A stretch of DNA of 62,460 bases from JAHECQ01 sp047638695. GTDB taxonomy: Bacteria; Actinomycetota; Acidimicrobiia; Acidimicrobiales; SZUA-35. Positions 25,217-33,353 of the stretch are shown in pieces (position 1 is the stretch's first letter; every line of letters begins with the position of its first letter). The position numbers and the translations under genes are program-made. The DNA is taken from NCBI GenBank assembly GCA_047638695.1, contig JBLINY010000017.1, positions 1-62,460 of the forward strand, read 5' to 3'. The notes below the pieces were generated by a model that was not told the origin of the DNA, did no database searches, and worked only from the letters and a program-made list of their open reading frames with translations.

Positions 25217-26676
25217 GCCATCCCCCGATTCCCGAGTTCAGCTTTCTAGGGAGTAGAACCTTCCTTGCCCGGTTCTTCGCCCGCCCCGTTCGGCGTTTCC
25301 TCCGTATCCAAGCGAGTGGCGGCATGCTGATGCTGGCGGCAACGGTCGCAGCGCTTGTATGGGCAAACTCTCGCTGGAGCCACGGTTACGAGTCGTTCTG
25401 GCACACGCCAATAGACATCAGCGTTGGTTCGTTCCATCTTGGCGGCGGCCATCACTTGGATCTTCGGGCCATTGTTAATGACGGGCTGATGGCCATCTTC
25501 TTCTTCGTCGTTGGTCTCGAAATCAAACGCGAACTCGTAACTGGGCAGCTGAGGACAGTGAAGGCGGCGGCTCTCCCAGCCATTGCTGCTTTGGGTGGCA
25601 TGGTCGTCCCCGCCGCTATCTACCTCGCCTTCACGTCCGGGACTGACGCATCGAATGGCTGGGGCATCCCGATGGCCACCGACATTGCGTTCGCCGTCGG
25701 GTTGGTTTCGTTGCTCGGCTCGAGGGTCGACCGCAAGCTCCTCGTCTTCCTCCTTTCCCTTGCCATCGTTGACGACCTCGGTGCCATCGCTGTGATTGCG
25801 CTCTTCTACGCCGAGACCATCTCGATGGGCTGGCTCGCTACCGCCTGCGCCATCCTGGCGCTCACGATCATGGTGCGGGTCGTCCGGGTTTGGTACATCC
25901 CCGTCTATGCGCTGCTCGGTGTTGCTTTGTGGGTGGCAACCCTGCAGTCGGGGCTTCACGCAACCATCGCCGGCGTCCTCTTGGGTGTGATCACCCCGGC
26001 CCGGCCGATTCAGACTCAGGCTCAGGTTCGTAAGTGGGTCGACTGGCTACGAGACAAAGACGACGAGATCATGGCCGTCGACGTCAACTACGCCGCCTTT
26101 CACATCCGAGAAGCGCACTCGGTTGCAGAACGAGTCATTACGGCGTTGCACCCGTTGTCGAGTTTCGTGATCGTGCCGCTCTTCGCCATGGCCAACGCCG
26201 GCATCCCGCTCAGCGGCAGTGTGCTGGCGGACTCGGCTTCTGCCAGCGTCACCTGGGGCGTCGCCATGGGCCTCGTTGTCGGCAAGGCCGTCGGCATTAC
26301 CGCATTTACGTGGGTGGGGATCCGTTTGGGATTGGCCGCTCTGCCCTCGGGTATGAACATGCGTCACGTTGGTGCTCTGGCCGCGATCAGCGGCGTTGGC
26401 TTCACCGTTGCCCTGTTCGTGACCGGGCTGGCGTTCACCAATGAGGTGTTCCAGACCCAAGCCAAGATCGGTATTTTAGGCGGTTCGGCTGTTGCCGGCG
26501 TTGGCGGCCTAGCGCTGATGGCGATGGCGACTCGCCCCTCCGGCTCGGCAGAAGAAGACTCGGGGGACCGTCCTGCTATCGCCCATGAACCTACGGCCGC
26601 CGAGCGGGCAGGGAACGGAGTGGAGACACCCGGTCGGCGTCGTGACGCATCCGTTGCCGTGGGCGGAAAATCATGA
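25213..26676 (+). CDS. nhaA: Na+/H+ antiporter NhaA
   Basis: A 487-residue NhaA-family antiporter with about twelve TM helices. Conserved parts include the early GGGHHLDLRAIVNDGLMAIFFF (given here as GGGHHLDLR and VNDGLMAIFFF), MATDIAFAVG, and the ion-binding pair in LAIVDDLGAIAV. The last 60 residues are a soluble tail. It exchanges Na+ for protons for pH and salt homeostasis, fitting a marine host. GTG start at 25213 overlaps the preceding stop by 4 nt, suggesting coupled translation with the glutamate-synthase-like gene. Confidence 0.95.
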   Translation: MSHPPIPEFSFLGSRTFLARFFARPVRRFLRIQASGGMLMLAATVAALVWANSRWSHGYESFWHTPIDISVGSFHLGGGHHLDLRAIVNDGLMAIFFFVVGLEIKRELVTGQLRTVKAAALPAIAALGGMVVPAAIYLAFTSGTDASNGWGIPMATDIAFAVGLVSLLGSRVDRKLLVFLLSLAIVDDLGAIAVIALFYAETISMGWLATACAILALTIMVRVVRVWYIPVYALLGVALWVATLQSGLHATIAGVLLGVITPARPIQTQAQVRKWVDWLRDKDDEIMAVDVNYAAFHIREAHSVAERVITALHPLSSFVIVPLFAMANAGIPLSGSVLADSASASVTWGVAMGLVVGKAVGITAFTWVGIRLGLAALPSGMNMRHVGALAAISGVGFTVALFVTGLAFTNEVFQTQAKIGILGGSAVAGVGGLALMAMATRPSGSAEEDSGDRPAIAHEPTAAERAGNGVETPGRRRDASVAVGGKS

Positions 26677-26686
26677 GAGCAAGCGG

Positions 26687-28372
26687 ATGAAGACAGCCGA
26701 CCCTTCAGCGGTGTCGCCCACGGTGTTCACATCCCTCACCGGGCGCAGGCTCCTCAACGAGCCGGAGCTCAACAAAGGGACCGCCTTCAGCTCGGAGGAA
26801 CGGACAACCCTCGGGCTCCACGGCCTCCTCCCACATCGGACCGAGACGCTCGACGAGCAGATCACCTCCACGAGGGATCGGTACGACAGCTTCGAGGACG
26901 ACCTGCAGCGTCACGTGTTCTTGCGGGCGCTCGAGGATACGAACGAAGTGTTGTACTACGCCTTCGTTTCTCGTCACCTGACCGAGCTCTTGCCGATCAT
27001 CTACACGCCTACGGTTGGCGAAGCCTGTGAACAATTCAGCCACATCTATCGGCGCCCTCACGGGCTCTTTCTCAGCTACCCCGACCGTCACCTTCTAACC
27101 GAACAACTGACGAGCATCGCCGGTGAGATGGATGTCATTGTCATCACCGATGGCGAGCGAATCCTGGGCCTGGGAGACCAGGGCCTCGGTGGGATGGGCA
27201 TTCCGATCGGGAAGCTCTCGCTTTACACCGCCGTTGGCGGTCTCGATCCGCGGCGCACGCTGCCGGTTTTGCTTGACGTCGGCACCAATAACAAGAACCT
27301 CCTTGACGACCCGATGTACCTCGGTTGGCGACACGAACGAGTGTCTGGGCCCGAATACGACGAGTTTGTTGATGACGTCGTGCAGGCCATAAAAGCCCGT
27401 TTTCCCGGCGTCCTACTTCAGTGGGAAGACGTTGGCGGCCACCACGCCGCAACGCTGCTCGACCGCTATCGGCATCAGCTGCTCTCGTTCAACGACGACA
27501 TCCAAGGAACGGCAGCAGTCGGTCTGGCAACGGTTCGGACGGCAGTCGAACGAACTGGAGTTCCACTTGGCGAACACCGAATCTGCATTACCGGTGCAGG
27601 GGCGGCCGGTTGTGGCATCGCCGCCATGTTGGCCGACGAATTCCGCCGCGTTGGCGGAGCTTGGATCGGCGACAAACTCTTCTTGACCGATGTTGATGGC
27701 CTCGTAACCGACGAAAGGTCGGGCCTCACACCACAGCAATCGTCGTTCGCGACGCCACATGCGGTTTGGCATCGCTGGGCTGAAGACGGCCAAGTTCGTG
27801 ACCTCACGCAGCTGCTGGCGAAGATCGAGCCGACAATCCTGATTGGGGTTTCGGGTCAGGGCGGCCTCTACACCGAAGCGATTGTTCGTCGAATGGCTCA
27901 GTCGGTACAAGAGCCGATCATCCTGCCCCTCTCCAACCCTTCATCGAGTGCCGAGGCCGCGCCAGCTGATCTGCTGCGGTGGACCGATGGCCGAGCCATC
28001 GTGGCCGCCGGTAGCCCATTCAATGACGTTGAGTTCGGTGGTCGGGTGCATCAGATCTCCCAGGCCAACAACGTGTACATATTCCCCGGTCTTGGCCTCG
28101 GGGCACTGGTGTCGAAGGCTTCCGAGATCAGTGACGGAATGTTGTTGGCTGCCGCCGATGCTCTCGTCGAAGATGCCAGCCAGTACCCCGACAGTCTTCT
28201 GCCGCCCCTGGCTCTCACGCCACGAACAAGCCGAAGGATTGCGACCGCGGTGGCAAAAACTGCCATAGCCGAGGGCATCTCGGGTCTGGCCGAAAACAGT
28301 GACATTGATCTCTTGGTCGAAGGTCATTTCTACGAGCCGACCTACCCCACCCTGCGACCACCTAGGGGTTAG
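26687..28372 (+). CDS. NAD-type malic enzyme
   Basis: A 561-residue decarboxylating malate dehydrogenase, close to the 565 residues of E. coli MaeA. Signatures: IIYTPTVGEACEQFSHIYRR region near 100-120, VITDGERILGLGDQGLGGMG, LDVGTNNKNLL, QWEDVGGHHA, FNDDIQGTAAVGLAT and the NAD-binding GAGAAGCGIA. It converts malate to pyruvate and CO2. The start at 26687 is chosen to match family N-termini; a GTG at 26642 in the same frame is possible. The gene begins 10 nt after nhaA and ends overlapping the convergent lipoprotein gene by 11 nt. Confidence 0.93.
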   Translation: MKTADPSAVSPTVFTSLTGRRLLNEPELNKGTAFSSEERTTLGLHGLLPHRTETLDEQITSTRDRYDSFEDDLQRHVFLRALEDTNEVLYYAFVSRHLTELLPIIYTPTVGEACEQFSHIYRRPHGLFLSYPDRHLLTEQLTSIAGEMDVIVITDGERILGLGDQGLGGMGIPIGKLSLYTAVGGLDPRRTLPVLLDVGTNNKNLLDDPMYLGWRHERVSGPEYDEFVDDVVQAIKARFPGVLLQWEDVGGHHAATLLDRYRHQLLSFNDDIQGTAAVGLATVRTAVERTGVPLGEHRICITGAGAAGCGIAAMLADEFRRVGGAWIGDKLFLTDVDGLVTDERSGLTPQQSSFATPHAVWHRWAEDGQVRDLTQLLAKIEPTILIGVSGQGGLYTEAIVRRMAQSVQEPIILPLSNPSSSAEAAPADLLRWTDGRAIVAAGSPFNDVEFGGRVHQISQANNVYIFPGLGLGALVSKASEISDGMLLAAADALVEDASQYPDSLLPPLALTPRTSRRIATAVAKTAIAEGISGLAENSDIDLLVEGHFYEPTYPTLRPPRG

Positions 28373-28907
28373 TGACGAACCCCTCGGGCTCGACCTCGAC
28401 GGGATCGCCGTCGACCGTCCACGTCTGGTCGTCGCCCTGTAATACGAAGCGATAGGCAACAACGTTGTCACGCTCCAGGTACAACTCGCCCCGAACCCCG
28501 GCGTCGGCGTCGGCGTCGATCGGGCCCAAGCCGACCAGAGCGCCTCCCTCGCGGACCGGTTGATTCTCGAGGTCGATCTCGATGGCTTCTTCCATGTCGT
28601 CGATGAAGCGCAGTTCATAGATGGCTTCGTCCATCGCGACCATGGCCACCTGCGTTTCGAGCGGGATGCCGGATGGGTCAAGTGAGCGCACATACAGAAT
28701 TGGCAGTGACGGCTCGTCGTCGGAGCCGGGCTCGCTGATGTCGATCGGTGCTTGGACCATCAAGGCGTCGAGAACTTCGCGATAGATCGCGGCATCGCGT
28801 GCTTCGGTTGTTGGCTCAGTCGCGGTACACCCCGAGGTCACGAGAGCCAGGAGCAGCCCGGTGAACATTTGGGCGAGCCGATGCAGGGTGGCATCCATCG
28901 CGCCCAA
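28362..28907 (-). CDS. hypothetical lipoprotein
   Basis: A 181-residue protein with a lipoprotein signal (hydrophobic LAQMFTGLLLALVTSGC, lipobox LVTSGC, Cys about residue 27). The mature part has acidic and beta-rich stretches such as LYVRSLDPSG, AIYELRFIDDMEEAIEIDL and VAYRFVLQGDDQTWTV, suggesting a beta-sheet fold. No family is recognised. It is divergent from the mannosyltransferase gene with only about 20 nt between starts. Confidence 0.7.
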   Translation of the reverse strand: MGAMDATLHRLAQMFTGLLLALVTSGCTATEPTTEARDAAIYREVLDALMVQAPIDISEPGSDDEPSLPILYVRSLDPSGIPLETQVAMVAMDEAIYELRFIDDMEEAIEIDLENQPVREGGALVGLGPIDADADAGVRGELYLERDNVVAYRFVLQGDDQTWTVDGDPVEVEPEGFVTNP

Positions 28908-28928
28908 CGCTAGTCGTAGGCTCTGCCC

Positions 28929-30426
28929 GTGGTCCGCCAGTTGTTCTCGTTCCCCGATCGCCGGCGGTCATCGCGGTCGAGGTCTTCAGCGTTGATTTGG
29001 GTCGGAGCCGGCACCGGTCTGGTTGCCTACCTTGCGTTGGCGATCCTTGACAACCGCACAGGAACCCTCCGTGGGTCGAGCACGCAATCAACCGTTGTCT
29101 GGTTCCTCGTGGCGTTCGCTGGTTTCGTTATGGCGCTGGTTGCCGCCGAGCTTCGGGGGATTTCCCGCCGCTGGCTTTGGGCCGTGCCCATCATCTTTCG
29201 TCTCATCATGCTGACGACCCAACCGACGCTCAGCGACGACGTCTATCGATACATCTGGGACGGCCACCTGGTCACCGAAGGTGTGAGTCCCTACCGCTAT
29301 CCGATCTCAGCACCAGAGCTCGATCCCTACGAGATCCCCGCTCGGCGCCTCGCAAACAACACCGATCTCGCCTCGCCCTACCTGCCGACCGCTCATGCCG
29401 TGTTCACCGCGACGTCGGTGCTGCTCCCTCAGCGGCCATTATCACTCCAGCTGGTGATGACCGCCTTCGACATTGGTGCTGCCGTGGTTCTGATGCGATT
29501 GCTCGCACTCGCGGGTCTACCGGGCCATCGAGTGATGCTCTATCTGTGGGAACCCGCTGGTAATCATCGAGGCGGCGCACGGTGCCCACCTTGACGCACT
29601 GATGGTCTTCCTGGCACTGCTCGCCGTTTGGTTCGGTCTTGGCCGCGACACGTCGAGAAGCAGAGCAGCAAGCCCATTTGTTTTGGCGCTGGCGACGCTC
29701 ACGCGTGTTGTGCCATCGGTGTTCGTGCCGGTGCTTTGGTGGCGGTGGACGTGGCCCGAACGGCTCTTGTTCGGGGCCGTCTCTTTGGGCCTTTTGTTGC
29801 CCTTTGGGTTTACTTCGAGTGGTTGGGGACTCAGTTCTGAGCTCACCGGAACAGGGCTTTTGGGTTCGGCGCGGGTTTACAGCCAAGGGTTTCGGTTCAA
29901 CAGCGGTCTCTACCCACGGGTCGAGCAGACCGTCAAAGACATCACCGGCTCATCTGACCTGACGCCAGCAACGGTCGCTGCTCTGATGACACTGATCGGT
30001 CTGACGGTGTGGTTGGCTTCTCGTCGTGAAGTGTCCGGTAGTCAGGAAGTCATCGACCGCCGGCTTCTGCGTCTGTTGGCGGTGCCAGTGATGGCCTACA
30101 TCGCGCTCACACCGGTCTTTCATCCCTGGTATCTGATGCTGTTGTTGGCCCTGGCGGTGTTTCTTCCGCCGGCGAAGGGGGAGTGTGGCGACCGCTGGTT
30201 ACTCGTGACTCCGTGGCTCTACTTGGCAGCAGCGTCAGTGTTGTCGTACTTGACCTACCGCGATCCCGCTGCCTTCGCCGAACTGACTTGGGTAACACGT
30301 GCCGAGTGGTGGCCCACACTTGCTCTGCTTGCCATCAGTGGATTTTGGACGTTCTTCGCCGTGCAGGCCGAGTTGCCGGCGGCCGATCCCGATGACCAGC
30401 GGTCGGCGATGGAGGTCGACCGATGA
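28929..30426 (+). pseudogene. membrane mannosyltransferase-like protein, split by a one-base insertion
   Basis: From GTG 28929, about 215 codons encode TM helices and motifs of polyprenol-phosphate-mannose-dependent transferases (TLSDDVYRYIWDGHLV, the acidic DD motif), then the frame ends at 29594. Just before that, the next frame supplies the expected continuation: the normal YLWNPLVIIEAAHGAHLDAL, in two parts because TGGGAACCC at about 29548-29556 carries one G too many. From there the remaining helices run to 30426 (HPWYLMLLLALAVF). Removing one G gives a normal protein of about 498 residues. Homopolymer position suggests either sequencing error or recent mutation. Confidence 0.8.
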
Positions 30427-31049
30427 CCTTGTTCCTTGCGCTCTTGGCCGGCGGACTTTTGGGCTTCGTTCTCCAACGAGGTGACCTGTGCTTCCACTCG
30501 ACCTGGCGCGGACTACGAGCGAAGCCGCCCACCACCGATCTGTTCCGGGCCTACCTTTTCCTGCTCGTTCTGTCGGTTCCCGCCGTGCAAGGGATGCGCC
30601 GGCTCGGCTTGATCGATCCGTGGATTCCGCCGCTTGTATGGAAGGCCAATTTGCTCGGAGGCCTGGTGTTTGGCCTTGGAATGGTGATCGCCAGGACATG
30701 CGTCACCGGCATGTTCTACAAGCTTGGGCACGGGATGCTGGGTGCAGCGTTGGCGATTGTTGGCTGGTCGGTCGGTGACCTCATTGCCTTCCGCGGGCCC
30801 TTGTCGGCTTTGCGAGCCAATCTCAACTCCGATCCGCTGACCAAGGCCGGAGCCACGGCCACCGCCAGCAACATCGCAGGGGTCGCCGGCCCGGCGATCG
30901 TCGCTGTGTTGTTAGCGGTAGCGGTCGCGTATCTCTGGGGTCATCGCTCTGAAGCCGATGCCCGTCGACGAGTTCTGGCGACTGTGGCCCGAACGTGTCG
31001 ATGCCAATCTCTCAGACGGCGATGCCACGGCATGGCTGGCCCGAGTTGA
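30423..31049 (+). CDS. YeeE/YedE-family sulfur transporter, C-terminally truncated
   Basis: The start at 30423 overlaps the previous stop by 4 nt. About 170 residues match the N-terminal half of YeeE/YedE (TsuA) membrane proteins: GFVLQRGDLCFHSTWR, then GGLVFGLGMVIARTCVTGMFYKLGHG split across two helices, with the conserved Cys in each GxxC motif. These proteins import thiosulfate or sulfane sulfur through Cys relays. Full-length members have two such halves (about 350 residues). Here homology stops near 30945 and the rest of the frame is Arg-rich and reads antisense-like, alongside the kinase fragment. A half-size functional protein is possible but less likely. Confidence 0.65.
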   Translation: MTLFLALLAGGLLGFVLQRGDLCFHSTWRGLRAKPPTTDLFRAYLFLLVLSVPAVQGMRRLGLIDPWIPPLVWKANLLGGLVFGLGMVIARTCVTGMFYKLGHGMLGAALAIVGWSVGDLIAFRGPLSALRANLNSDPLTKAGATATASNIAGVAGPAIVAVLLAVAVAYLWGHRSEADARRRVLATVARTCRCQSLRRRCHGMAGPS

Positions 31050-31221
31050 GCACGACATGGCTGGATTCGCCGGGTGTGAAGCAATCCGTAGGATCGTCGG
31101 GTTCGCCAAAGTGTCCGACCTCGAGTCGCTCGACGCCGACCAGCGAGTAGTGGCTGCCCTAGCCGTGCTCGAACGAGCTGAAAGCCTCCTCGATCGGTCT
31201 GGAGACGGTCGGTTCAGCTGA
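30958..31221 (+). pseudogene. C-terminal fragment of S-methyl-5-thioribose kinase-like protein
   Basis: An 87-codon frame with the C-terminal signature of MtnK kinases: AGFAGCEAIRRIVGFAKVSD (B. subtilis MtnK has a similar AGCELIRRTIGLAHVAD stretch), then helices to the stop at 31221. The kinase N-terminus and catalytic core are absent. The preceding sequence is the truncated YeeE/YedE gene in a different frame, so about 1 kb or more that should lie between them is missing. The 3' end overlaps the TetR gene by 8 nt. Confidence 0.55.
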
Positions 31222-31804
31222 GGTCGACGACGAGGCGAGCTAACCCGCAGCGGTAGAGCTCGTCCGGGGTTCCGAGTGATGGTGGGAACATGCCAAGGAG
31301 CTCGAGCATCACGTAACCGTGCACGGTGGCCCAAATGTGGAACGCCAACGATCGGGCTTCTTGGTCGGTCAGTGCCTTGGTAGCGCTGTTGATCACCGAC
31401 AAAACCAGACCGTCGAACGACTGGGTTGCTCGGTCGAGCGCTTCGGGGCTCGGCTCGAATTCGGGAACGGCGCTACCGAACATGACCTGATAGTGCGTCG
31501 GCCGTTCGAGGGCCCAGCGACGGTAGGCCAACCCAATTTCGGTGAAGGTGTGGTCACTGTTGTGGAGGGCAGCGTCGAAAGATTCGAAGCCCTCCATGAA
31601 GATGGCATCGACGAGCCCGTTCTTGCCGCCGTAGTACGTGTAGACGCCCGTGGTCGAGCACCCGGCTCCGCTGGCCACATTGCGAACGGTCAATGCAGAG
31701 GCACCCTCTGCGGCCAAGATCGAGATCGCCGACTCGAGGATGCGAGCCCTTTGGTCGAGAGAAGCCGACGAATCTTGGCTGAGAGAGGTTGACAAGTCGT
31801 CCAT
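31214..31804 (-). CDS. TetR-family transcriptional repressor
   Basis: A 196-residue TetR protein. The HTH (about 18-64) reads RARILESAISILAAEGASAL, TVRNVASGAGCSTTGVYTYYGGK. The C-terminal ligand domain has the WHG-type pattern ...YQVMFGSAVPEF and FHIWATVHGYVMLELLG. It is divergent from the carotenoid oxygenase gene, and two strong palindromes lie between them, so it probably represses both itself and that gene until a ligand binds. Confidence 0.92.
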   Translation of the reverse strand: MDDLSTSLSQDSSASLDQRARILESAISILAAEGASALTVRNVASGAGCSTTGVYTYYGGKNGLVDAIFMEGFESFDAALHNSDHTFTEIGLAYRRWALERPTHYQVMFGSAVPEFEPSPEALDRATQSFDGLVLSVINSATKALTDQEARSLAFHIWATVHGYVMLELLGMFPPSLGTPDELYRCGLARLVVDLS

Positions 31805-31807
31805 GAT

Positions 31808-31838
31808 GTAACAATGTTACGGACGTAACAGCGTTACG
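31808..31838. promoter_or_regulatory. two tandem palindromic TetR operators
   Basis: GTAACAATGTTAC (31808-31820) and CGTAACAGCGTTACG (31824-31838) are perfect palindromes with the same GTAAC/GTTAC arms and centres 17 bp apart, directly before the TetR start and about 55 nt before the oxygenase start. Two dimers could bind side by side and shut both divergent promoters. Confidence 0.8.
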
Positions 31839-31892
31839 GCAATCGAGCTACGGCAATCGGGCGACCGCCGCCCCGGATTGGGAGCACCTGCG

Positions 31893-33272
31893 ATGACGAG
31901 CGTTTCACGCAACACCAATGAGTACCTGTCTGGAAACTACGCACCGGTCGCGGAAGAGGTCACCGCCTACGACCTTCTCGTTGTTGGCGAGCTGCCAAAG
32001 GAGCTCAACGGGCGGTACCTCCGGAACGGTCCGAACCCGGCCGCCGCGGTCGATGCGCAAACACATCACTGGTTCATGGGTGATGGCATGGTGCACGGTG
32101 TGCGCCTGCTCGATGGCAAAGCCGAGTGGTACCGCAATCGATACGTGGGGTCAGCGGCCCTCAGTGAGCTGCGGGGTCAGCCCGACATCCCAGGCCCCAA
32201 CTGGAGCGGCAACGCCACCGGGCCAAACACCAACGTCGGTGGTTTCGCTGGCAAGACATGGGCCACGGTCGAGGCGGGCGGCTGCCCGGTCGAGCTCACC
32301 TACGAACTCGAGACTGTGGCCCGCAACGACTTCGAAGGAACCCTGCCCGGCGCGTTCAGCGCGCACCCGAAGTCCGACCCCCTCACCGGCGAACTTCACG
32401 CCATGACCTATGCCTGGGCCCAGTGGATGGACCATGTTCAGTACGTGGTTGTTGGTGGCGATGGCCTGGTGTCCAAGACGGTCGACATACCACTGCCTGG
32501 CATGACCATGATTCACGACATCTCGATCACGCAAAGCTACGCCGTGGTGTACGACCAGCCGGTTGTGGTCGATCTTGATCTCGCCTTCGCCGGTCGATTC
32601 CCCTTCCGGTGGACTCCGGATTACGGCAACCGAGTCGGGCTGTTGCCGCGTACGGCCAACTCCGCGGAAGCCATCATCTGGATCGACATCCCCCTCGGGG
32701 CCTCGTTCCACCCTCTGAATGCCTACGACACTCCCGACGGCAACGTGATCATCGACATCTGCAACTACGACAAGATGTTCGATCTCGACATCCTCGGGCC
32801 GTTCGGTGACGGCGGTCAGGCCCGGCTCGAGCGCTGGGAGTTACATCCAAAGACTCGTTCGATCAACGTCACCGTTATTGACGAGACGGCGAATGAGTTT
32901 CCTCGACACCGGGGCTCGGTCGGCAACCAAGAACACCGCTTCGGATACTGCGCTGCGCCGTCGGTCGATCCGGCGGCCGGCTGGCCAACGCTGAAGCACG
33001 ACTTCAAGAGCGGAGGGCGAACGGTCTTCGACCATGGTCCTGGCCGTGCGGCTGGTGAGCCGGTCTTCGTCGCCCGTGGCGGGGAAGAAGACGATGGCTG
33101 GCTTGTCACCCTGGTGCACGACCTGGGCGCCGACCGCGCCGACCTGGTGGTGCTCGATGCTCAAGACTTCGGCCGAGGCGAAGTTGCGCGAGTGGCACTG
33201 CCGGAACGGGTGCCCTTTGGCTTCCATGGCAATTGGGTCAGTGATGATTCCGTTAGCCCCTCAGACTCCTAG
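31893..33272 (+). CDS. carotenoid oxygenase (RPE65 / carotenoid cleavage dioxygenase family)
   Basis: A 459-residue seven-bladed propeller enzyme. The four iron-ligand histidines are in the expected places: GAFSAHPKSD, MTMIHDISIT, GASFHPLNAY and VPFGFHGNWV near the C-terminus. The N-terminal LNGRYLRNGPNPA and MVHGVRL are family signatures. It cleaves carotenoid, apocarotenoid or stilbene-like double bonds with O2. The start at 31893 has GGAG nine bases upstream. TetR control and the following monooxygenase suggest an inducible catabolic pair. Confidence 0.95.
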   Translation: MTSVSRNTNEYLSGNYAPVAEEVTAYDLLVVGELPKELNGRYLRNGPNPAAAVDAQTHHWFMGDGMVHGVRLLDGKAEWYRNRYVGSAALSELRGQPDIPGPNWSGNATGPNTNVGGFAGKTWATVEAGGCPVELTYELETVARNDFEGTLPGAFSAHPKSDPLTGELHAMTYAWAQWMDHVQYVVVGGDGLVSKTVDIPLPGMTMIHDISITQSYAVVYDQPVVVDLDLAFAGRFPFRWTPDYGNRVGLLPRTANSAEAIIWIDIPLGASFHPLNAYDTPDGNVIIDICNYDKMFDLDILGPFGDGGQARLERWELHPKTRSINVTVIDETANEFPRHRGSVGNQEHRFGYCAAPSVDPAAGWPTLKHDFKSGGRTVFDHGPGRAAGEPVFVARGGEEDDGWLVTLVHDLGADRADLVVLDAQDFGRGEVARVALPERVPFGFHGNWVSDDSVSPSDS

Positions 33273-33353
33273 GCCGGGACCAGTTGCCTGAAGGACCGCC
33301 AAGATCGGCCGAACCGATTTTGGATGGGTCGGCTTGGCGGCCAGACTGAGGGG

